From Silurus meridionalis (Eukaryota; Chordata; Actinopteri; Siluriformes; Siluridae), in assembly GCF_014805685.1 (NCBI RefSeq), contig NC_060906.1:9520346-9584345 (forward strand): a stretch of DNA of 64,000 nt, given 5' to 3'. The notes beneath the pieces were generated by a model. That model saw only the letters and a list, made by a program, of their open reading frames with translations, did not search any database and was not told the DNA's origin. A program made the translations under genes and the position numbers. This document shows, one piece after another, positions 32,952-43,800 of the stretch; within the stretch, counting starts at the first letter, position 1; every line of letters starts with the position of its first letter.

Positions 32952-33474
32952 ACACTGGATTTTTTGACTGCACACTTGAAATGAATTGGAAACAGGAAAT
33001 GTCATCCAGAATTGTTATTTATCGTAATGCTATTCGGTCACAAGAAAAGGCATGTGTACATTTTTATAAACGGAAAGTTTAGTGGTACAGAAATAAGTAG
33101 AAATAATTAAACGGTTGACATGGAAATGCTCGGACTTTGATGCATCACTGAAGCAAGATTATCATAAGTCATTTAGCTACGGTAGGAGAACCAAAGTCCA
33201 TCAACGAAAAGGTGAACAACCTTCACCTTTCAAAAAAAAAAAAGTGCTTACATTTACTGAAAATCTCTACACAGGAATCAAATTTCCAAATATACAAAAG
33301 GGTGAGTAAATGTAATGTCCTTGAGAGAGATAATATAAACCATAATTAAAGGAATGCAGCAATCAATGTAACCTCCTAGTACAGTAGATCTAATCGACCT
33401 ACGACGCTTAGCACTCGTCACAAGCTGAATTTCCACAAGGTGGAACGTTGGCTGTAGTGTTGCTTTGTGTTTCA

Positions 33475-36400
33475 TCACCACTCCAGCTCGACAGGGTATT
33501 TGCCAGTCAGGCAGGCGGTACAATGACCCAGTTTTGTGCTGGCCTTGCTGCCTGAGCTGATCTGCTCCTTCTCGTTTGACTCAATCCCACTCTGCACTGC
33601 AGTCACCAGGCCTTCAACAGAGAGATAGCGCACACTGGTGGCTCCTACACAACAGAACATCCACAAAAGGAACACTTAGCATGACAAAAGCATTGGATGG
33701 AACAACAACAAAACCATTTTTTTTACGCTTGTAAGAAGTTTAAACTCAGATAATGCAAAACTGACCATGGGGTGGGTGTGAGGGATGTAATTCCTTCTTT
33801 CTCTCTCTCTGGCACTAACCAATCACAACGCTATTTTAAAACCTATATGCCTCTATATAGGCAGCAAGAGGTTCATTGGCTGAGTAGAAGCATATTGGAC
33901 TTTACCCTCCACAGTTTAATCTGTATCTGTTGTTTAGCAGGGTTTAGCTAAATATTGACCAAATTAAGGGAGAAATCCATAAAAAAAACAAATGAAAAGA
34001 AAATTCTATTTTGTAAATAAATATTTTTACATGCAACTTTTTATTAAAAAATAAAAGGTTTGCATTGCAAATGTATTTAATTAAAGGTAAAACAAATTGT
34101 ATATTCAATTTTAAATGAATAAAATTGAGCATACAGTTTATAGAATAAACAAATATTAAGAACAATACAATACTTTTTTATTTTGCATTATACACTTGTG
34201 GAGAAAAACAATGGGCCAAATGTTTTAATGGCCAACATATAAAGTAACTTATTATGTGATGAAGTTTCTTTTCGACTCCTTTCAATATTTAAGCCATGTG
34301 TATAAATTTGTGGACAGATTTTTTTATAAGAAAAAAAAAGCCAAATTTTGTTCCAGTCAATGTTGATCGTAAAATAACATTATAATCGTCTTGATGATTT
34401 TGAGACTTGAAGTAAATTTCTGTTTTAACATTTTCCTCCCAACAATTCACTGCAGCAAATGTAAGAGAGACAATAGTGGCATAGCGGAGTCTTCAGACTG
34501 CACTTGTTTTACTGCTTATTTTTTGATCGATGATTTGTTGTTTTCAGGAGAATTGAAAGCTTCATATTTTGTCAATGTGTTTTGCCCACATGTATACATG
34601 TAGGCCATGTTTTTTGACTTACCAATATAGTTAGCAATGTCTTTGAACTCCGGTTTGTTAGCAATAAGCTCTTCTTTGGTAGGAATGTTGATGCCCATGT
34701 AGCAGGGGAACCGAATTGGAGGAGATGCCACACGAATGTGGACCTATTTAATGAAGCAAAGAATTAAGGACTAGAGATTTTTGGCTTGACTAAATGTGAT
34801 TAAATGTCAGATTAGACACTTTGTATACATTACGCTTTACCACTCATACAGATCCTACCTCTGTTGCTCCTGCCTCTTTGAGCAGTTTAATGATGGGCGA
34901 GATGGTGTTTCCTCTCACGATCGAATCATCAATGAGGACTACTCGTTTGCCAGCGAAGTTGTCCGTCAGCGCCCCAAATTTCTTAGCCACCCCGAGCTGA
35001 CGCAAGCGAGTGTTAGGTTGAATAAAGGTCCTGCCGACGTAGCGGTTTTTGCACAGGACTTCTATGTAGGGCAGGCCAGACTGAAGAGACAGAGCAATGC
35101 ACGATATCGAAGTTATGCCACAGGGTACGGCTCGTAAATACAAACATGGAGAGTAGTAAGCAGGGAGCCGAAGTCCTTTTATGTGGCCTGGTGAGATTTG
35201 CGTTTCCGACAATATCAGGTGCTGTTTTATTAGTTTTACAGTCAACAAATGACATATTTGTTCATTAGTTACATCAACTTTGGAGAAAATGTGCAAAAAA
35301 AAACTACCTAATGAGACAATCTAATTCAGATATTCTCTCATTCTTTTTTCTTTAATAAGAATAAGCTGAAGAAAAATGCAATTTCTTAAATAATTTCTTT
35401 TTCCATCTTAGATTATAAACAATTCCGGAATTCAATAGTTGTAATACAGTATAATTAATATCAGTATTTAATATCTCGTCTACAGTATTGCCCCTCTCTT
35501 ACCATTTGTGCATATCCTAAAGCAGCAGGAGTAGCAGATTCAGGCACTGTACTGACCACATCTGCCTCAGTGGGGGCCTCGATGGCCAGCTGGCGTCCAC
35601 AGCGCTGCCTGACAGTATATACCATCTGACCTGTAACACACCACCACAGATTCGGCAAATGAGAAGAGTGTAAAGCTCTAGTGTAGAACAGAAATCGTTG
35701 TCTTTGATACTTCTCATACGACTACTTGTGAAGGTAGAAAACAATCTGTATGCATGTTTCAGTGCTTTTACAGAAATACCCTTTTTCAAGTCAACTGGTC
35801 AAATTGAAAAATGCCTTGAAACATATAAACAATGTCTTGATGTTTATTAACTGTAATAAGTGCAATTATGTACGACGGGATGCTATTAATGAAATAAATC
35901 CCATTTGGGGTGTTGAGACCACGATGCAAAACGTGAAAAATTTTCCTTACGATTCAACATTTTTTGGCGGTTTTATTGCAATTTAAAGACATTCGTCAGT
36001 GGTTTGTTGTTTGAAATAAACCATTGACGTGGGCAGAGTGTCAGAAAGAGAGAGAGAAAAAGAGATAGCGTGTGTGATTAGCATAATGAAACTGGCCTTT
36101 AAGCAAGTATCCATATCTACAGTATCTACCTTAATTTCCGGACTATAAAGTGCACCCATATATAAGCCGCACCCACTAAATTTTACAAATATTTTTAACA
36201 TAAATAAGCCGCACCTGTCTACAAGCTACACTAATGTACTTTAAAAAGGCTTTAACAAAAGATACGTTACACACGGTGTAATGGGTGAAATATGTTGCGC
36301 TTCCTTTAGGAGCATAGCGGTATTTTGAGAATAGCCTGCCACTGCATTTTTCCAGTATTACTGCATGTGTGGAGACCGAGGAATGTCCTTATTATATTCT

Positions 36401-39400
36401 GATGCTGATTTCTCAGTTTCTTTGACTAACCCGTAACGCTGTTGCCAAGAATAATAAAAAAGCACGAGTTTTGGAAACCTGTCTGTGCTTATATGATTTC
36501 TGTTGCAACTGGAGTTAGCGAGCTCTCTCTTGACCCTGACTCAACGCGCTAAACAGTAGCCTACCAAGTAAGTCATTGTGCCCTGGGGTTCAAAACGTGG
36601 GGAAATGTAGCGGTTTATAGTCCGAAAAATACGGTGTTTATTGTATTTGTTTATTCCATTTTTCTATTGAATTATTCTATTCATTCTGTTATTTGGTTTA
36701 TTTGTACTGTATATGTTTTACTTTTTTTATTACATAAAAAAAATCAGCATCAAGTATTAAACAGCTCTGTAGCATACTAACAAATCATGTTTATTATCCA
36801 GCTTTGATGAGAAGATGATAAACTAAGCACCATTATCGGGTGCTGGTAGCTTAGTGGTTAAGGGATTGGACATTGGATCTGAAGGTCATGAGTTCATGAG
36901 GTTATGAGTTTAAATCCCAGTCACCACCAAGCCAAAACTCCAGGGCCCACAAGCAAGGCACTTGACCCTATAGCTGCTCAGTTGCATGATTGAGATACTG
37001 TTTTTAAACATTTAATAAATGTAAATGTTCAAAAAATATTTATAAATTTGTCATTCAGAACATTTCCTAAAATTGTTCATGATTCAAACATAAAGCGAAA
37101 TTTTTTAGCACCTGGGAAGTGACATTTAATTTCATGGCACTCGTTCATCGTCTTTAGAATATAATGATGCACTTGCCTTCGAATATGGAGTCTGGCCTTG
37201 CGAAGTAGACGTACTCAAATATACAGAAGGCTGGTGGGTCTCCCTCGGGACGGGGGATTATGTTCAGGCTCTTGATTCCGTTTTTGGAGATCTGAACTAT
37301 TTCTCCAGGCTGGACTTCACGATAATACCTGAAGACAGAGACATGGGAAGGGTCCACCTGCTGTACGAAGTGTTTCCCATTTACAAAGTGACATGTTTTA
37401 AAGTCTCACTTGGCACCAATGGACTGGAAGCTGCAGGACTCGGAGGAGACGACCCAACCTTCTGTGTCCGTTTCTTCACCTCCTGAGGAACATAGAAAGG
37501 TGTTTCATGTGGTGTAGATGAGCTGTTCTAAACAGTAAGCATGTAGTAGTCAGAATTTTAAGAGTAGCAAATTAAAAAAGCTTCATTCTGATGTTTAAAC
37601 TTGAGTAAAGTCATGTTTATGTATTATTCCATACCGGAGCTGTGTAGTTTAGAGATGGGCACCAGTCGTCCGATACTCAGAGGTCTGTTGCCGTACGGGT
37701 CTCGCACGGCGTAGATTACGTCTTTGTGCATTATTAGCAGCGAGTATGATGTTGGTGTCTCTGTCATTAAGTTCTTAATGCTGAAATTATCCAAAACATC
37801 TAAAATTATGATTGTACCAGAATATTTCACACATTGCAGTATAAGTTGTTGTGTTTCGACTAACCAAAATAGTGAGTACAGTTTCATGCACAATTAAACA
37901 TAAAGCATTAAACACCGGTTGTCTTGAACATGGAGAACTCACCGTGCTACCCAATCAGGAGCGTCGACCTCCTCCATGGGCGGAGTCAGACAAAGCAGCT
38001 GCATGATGAGCTCGCTATCTGAACTAGTGGAAAGGCCTACACCATGTCTCAGCACCTAGAAGACGTAAATACAAATTAGTTTTTTGTTTTCTTTCTTTCT
38101 CCTGTTCATGAAGTAGGAAATAGAACTTACTACAGTTTACTTTATGAACTACATTTAATAAAATAAATGTATAATTAATAAAAAAACAGGTTACCAACAA
38201 GTAAAAAAAAAAAAAACTCCCAGTAAGCATTTGTAATAATAATATAAAATAATTGCAATAATAATAATAAAAAATTTGACTATTAAAAAAAAACTAAGTA
38301 TTTAAATCATTAATAGATTACAAATAAAAATCCTATTTTGGTACATCAAAATTTCCCTGCTCATGATTTAACATTTGAAAAAAAATGATGTTTTAAGGAC
38401 CTTAAGAAACCGTGTAATATTACTAGCTCTAAAGGTCAGGAACTGCTTGTTGGCAGTGGCGACTGCAAAAAAAATCTGCTGGATGGAAGATTTTAAGATT
38501 ATTAACTGTTTACTATGCGTTCAGTATTGCATAGTCAACAGTAAAAAATAACCAACTCTGAAACAAATCAGTTTCTAATGTCCGCGTGACTAAAGTTTTT
38601 AACAGTAAACAACGGAAAATTAGTTTGAATGCTTGAATCCCCTGACCATGAAATGATAAAAATGCGATTTTGACCATTTTTTGTTAACAAATTAGTAAAT
38701 ACGTACGTGTCTTATGTTATTTATTCATTGACAAACTCTAAACACTATACATTAATATAAAGCTGGGTGGCTCTTGCCTGAGGAGGAAAAGAAAACTGCT
38801 CTTCTAACCTATTATTGAGTGATAACTCATAGGCTAACAGGAGGTGTTTCCGAAACAACGTACAATGTGAACGTCAGCAAATGTCACGGAATATATAGAT
38901 GTAATATCATATAGAATTGTTTGTTATATTATACAATTTAGATCCTTATAGTATTTGATTAACTCGCATTGCACTTGCATTTATAAGTAATAAACAGTTT
39001 CATAACTAATGGAATGTAACGTCTGGAAACAGGCTCACGGACCCCTTTGTCTCCTAAAAAGTCCTGCATAGTCAACAATGAAATTAAAAGATATTGGTCT
39101 GCCTTTTTACGTAGTGCAGCAGCGTTGACAAGTTCTCCATTGTGTGCCACTGCAATCTTGCCATGCAGAGTTTCCACCACAAAGGGCTGGCAGTTTTGTA
39201 GCTCAGAAATTCCTGTTGTGGAATAGCGTGTGTGCCCAATCCCCAAGTTACCATAGCGCAGCTTCAGCATGTCTTCTGGTTTAAAAGCTGTGCTCACTAA
39301 ACCCATGCCCTAAGGAGACAGCGAAGGAAAAAAACATTAAGGGGGGAAAAAAATTGATTTTTGACAATAATATGTGAAAAACATTGCAGAGGTTCTCTGT

Positions 39401-40382
39401 TAGGGTTTCAGGGTTTACTACTTCATGTAGACATGTGACTTTTTTCAATTTTTAATAAGAACAATTAACATTTTTAAACCAAAAATTACCTTGAGGGTGG
39501 TGTAGGTGGGCGGACTGGATCCATTACTTGTAACAATGCCTGCACTTTCCTGGCCCCTTATTAAACATAAAAGCACCGCGTTAATATATATTAATGCATT
39601 TTGGCATGTAAGTGATGCCAGAGGTGATGAGGAGGTAAAGGGTTAGGTATGGCCTTAAAGAGAGAAATGTGGTAGATTTTGTTAAAAGGATGGAAATGGC
39701 AGTGGTAAATACTTATTTTAAGAAGAAGGAAAATCATAGAGTGACGTATAAGAGTGGAGAAAGGTGCACACAGGTGGACTATGTTCTATGTAGGAGATGC
39801 AACCTGAAGGAGATTGGAGACTGTAAGGTGTTGGCAGGGGACAGTGTAGCTAAACAGCATCGGATGGTGGTCTGTAGGACGGTTTTGGAGGTAAAGAAGA
39901 AGAGAAGGAGTGTGAGGACTGAAAGAAGAATAAGATGAAAATAAAAAACTGAAGGAGGAAGACTGTAGTGTGAGAATCAGGGAAGAGGTCAAACAGAGGT
40001 TTATGTATGTGGTGAGGGAACACATGCAGATAGTTGGTTTGAAAGAGGCGGACGTGGAGGACAGTGGGGTGTGGGGATCCGCTGTGGCGACCCCTAATGG
40101 GAGAAGCCATAATAAGAAGAAGAAGGTGCGAACTGCTTTGAAACCATTGAGGTTTTCAGTCTGCCAGGCTTTTTTTCCTGTTGCCGTACTGTTTAATGCA
40201 TGAGAAGAAAATGTAGTGCAGATCTGGTTAAATACAAATACGAAGTCATTTATCCAATTATATCATGTTATAATAAATTTATATTAAAATAGTACATAAT
40301 ACTTTATTAGAATACTTTCATTTTAAGAAAAAAAATAAAAAGCAACAGTTGTCAACGTTAAACCGTATATTGCATTTCTTTG

Positions 40383-40441
<59 letters not shown>

Positions 40442-40841
40442 TAAGAGAGAGAAACAGAAGTGTTCATTTTAGTTCAGGGAATGTTGCAATAACGTGCCCC
40501 AGCATGGCTGACAAATTAAATAAAAAAAAAATTTAAAAAACACAGGTTAAAAAAAATCCCTCTCCTTCATGCCTCTATTAAAAACCTTTCGAAATGAAAC
40601 AAGCATGATCTTCCAGCCTGGTTTATGACTCGGCAGCTGCCTTGCTTCGAGCCCAGAGGCAGATCAAACTGGTTTGTGTGTGAAGTGTGTTTCCACAGAA
40701 AAAGGGAGGATAAAGGGGGGAGACAGAAGAGAGAGAACGGTGTAGAAAAATGGTTTGCAGAGCAGAACGAAACAAACTGCCTATGACACAGAAACACTCC
40801 ACACGGCCCTAAAATTTGGGAGGAAAAAAAAAAATCATCCT

Positions 40842-40882
<41 letters not shown>

Positions 40883-43800
40883 TTTATCGTTTCGCGTATT
40901 AGCTGCGGTTCTTGCTGCAGCTGCAGCTTTGTGTGCCAAGCCACTTCTCACATTTCCGCACCCCCTTCCCCCTTCAGCTTAAGCCAGTCACAAAGCCGCT
41001 CTCAGTCACATGACCGTTCCTAACTGGCTCAACTGTCTGGTTGCCTAGGACACTGAGCTTAAGGCAAAGGGGGAGGGAGAGAAAAAAGGAGAAGCAGAAA
41101 TTCAACAGAAGCCATTTCTGAGCTACAAAAGCATGGAAGCTTCAGAGCAGAAAGCAGGCAGAGTGGAAGAAGAAAGTCAAAGAGGACCAAGTGATCACTG
41201 GGGAGGGGAAGAGGTTAGGGCTTTACTCGTGGTGTGGAGGGAAAGAGAAGCCTGGGACGAGACTGAGACCAAGGCCAAGTATGAGGCCATCTCGAGCCGC
41301 CTAAGCGAGTTGGGTGTGCACAGGGATTGGCTAAGCTGCCAGGCACAAAGCAGAGCAATGGCACTACCCGAATGGAGACCTCCAGCCGCCAGGACGTCGA
41401 TGGAGTGTGCTTCGATAGGCCAAAGGTCATACGATATGGACGGAGAACAAGCCAGTCCATCCAACAGAAGACAAGGCAATGCTTCTCTGAGCAACTTTCC
41501 GGAAGGTAAACATCCGCCACAAACTCAACCGATTCGGATATGTTAAACTTTTCTCTTTACATTTTAACAATTATTTTCCGGAAACTTTATACTTTCAATA
41601 AATTAAAAAAATACAATAAATAAATACTTTGCTGTTAAGTTAATAACAGAAAACCAAACTAATTAAAACTAAGAATTAAAAAGCACCGGATATTGAAAGC
41701 TCTTAAACATCTTTTTAACCCAAATACAGAACCGTCATTGTTTTAACAGTTAACAACTCGGCGGAAAAAGCGGAACCCTAAATAAAGTTTCTTCCACTTA
41801 TACTAGATTTCAGAATAATTACTCAGGCCAGTAGGGGTTTAGCTTGTTTTATCATAGAAGCTCATATAGAAATAAAGAATAGAAGATGAATAAAAGTTTA
41901 AGCTCTAAACGCACATTGTTTACACTTGGTATTAAAGTAACTGCGTACACCTGACAGTTTAAACACGTCACCTGAATCTCTGCTGTTTTAGCATCGCCTT
42001 TATCCATCAGCTAGGCAAACAACATGTGAATCTATTCATCGTATTCATCCTCCAGAAGTGGTTTGAGAGAACCAAGTAATCTCCAAAGCATAATTGTGCC
42101 CCCTGTGTGCAAATATCTAGACCAAGTCTAATTCCTGTGCTAGTTCAAGTATTTACTCATTTTGCTCTTTTTTTCCATACAGGAAGTGATCAACATTTTG
42201 TTTCTCTCACTGGGATGGAGGGAGGGAGACACTGGTCTGATAAAGAGATTCGAGCTCTTCTTAATATCTGGTCTGACCGGGAAATGCAAGTGCGGCTACA
42301 GAGCACCCACCGAAACAAAGCGATTTTCCAGGAGATGGCCCGCCGTCTGGAACTCCAGCATGGAGTTGTGCGAGACTGGAGACAGTGTCGCACCAAATAC
42401 AAGAACCTCAAATATGACTACAAGGTCAGCAAGAGCCAAGGTCGACCTATGCGCTTCTTCGCGGAGGTCGACGCAATCTTGCAGGGCAAGGAGATTGAGG
42501 ACTTTCTAGATGATGAGGAGGAGGATTCTCCGAGAAAGGGGGCAGAAGGAGATCAGGCAGCTGCGAGAAGAGAGTCAGGAGAATCTCACTACATTAAGAT
42601 TGATGACGGTAAGAGAATACACATATGCTAGGGTTGGTAAATGATGTGTTTTTTTTATCTTACGCAAGACCGATTTCAAATTTGGCGTATAATTGCTTTC
42701 TCGTTTGCATTTGCCACTTCTCATTTCATCAAAGATTCACGTCAGGCAGATATGCAAACGATAATAAATGCCGGTTCTCAACATCTTATTCCAAAAGATA
42801 CAGGTGTGTCGTCTGAACAAAAACTCAGACAACTGATTTAGTAGGTGAAAATGTTTGCAATTATACAAATCCGCTATCTTCTAATACAGGGTCAGCCATA
42901 TCTCCAGTGACCAGAAAGCCATCAGATGAGGAAAACGTGATCACAGTCCACGACTCAGGCCGGAACTGGTCTGAGGAGGAAGTGGCGGCGCTGCTCAATA
43001 TCTGGTCCGAGGAGAGAATCCAACAACAGCTGCAAGGCTCGACCCGAAACAAGGATGTGTTTGTGCAGATCTCGCGCCGGCTCCTTCAGCAGGGTGTGGA
43101 GAGGGACTGGAAGCAGTGTCGCACCAAATACAAGAACCTGAAATATTTGTACCGCTCCTTGCAGAGGGGCAAGGCTGATATCGGAGATACTCGACGCATC
43201 ATGAAGTTCTACGAGCAGCTAGACAGCATTTTGTCCCAGCCAGTCCGAGGCCTGTACAGAAACTCTGGACTGTTCAGTCCTCCCACATTGGAGGAGCATT
43301 CAATTTGTGAAATGCCTGGACATGAGCATAGTGACGTCATTGCTGTCGAATACGATCAGCGGGCCATGGACGATGCCTTTTTTAGAAGGTCTCCAGGCAC
43401 TGTCACGAGAGCCTTCCAAAACGAGGCTAGAGCAGATGGCATTTTGAGGCCAGAGGAACTCACTGAGGTAGAATATGAAACAGAGGATCGGTTAAAAGGC
43501 ATGGTGTTGAGGTCAAAAGATGGCGCCCGGACAAGATATGAGGAAAGGCCTTTGTCCAGTCATTCGGTCTCAGCAGGTATGTATGGAGGAGGACTGAATT
43601 GGATGGATATGTCCAAGTCTGCTCAACTGTGCAGAAAATATATTGTGTGTGTGTCCACAGGTGATTCGGAGACAACATTCACAGAAATAGAACCTCCCGG
43701 GTTAAGAGGAAAAAAGCGGAAGGCTACAGATGAAGGTTCATTAACCTTCAAATTTTTTTTTAAACAATTTTAGTCATTTTTTATTTGACAGAAATCATGT

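Noticed and set aside
36840..36910. Possible tRNA gene
   Set aside because: The A- and B-box-like sequences belong to a SINE head; no cloverleaf with anticodon stem could be drawn.
42162..42509. Alternative frames overlapping the SANT domains
   Set aside because: The exon phases and SANT motifs fix the other frame; these contain no motif.
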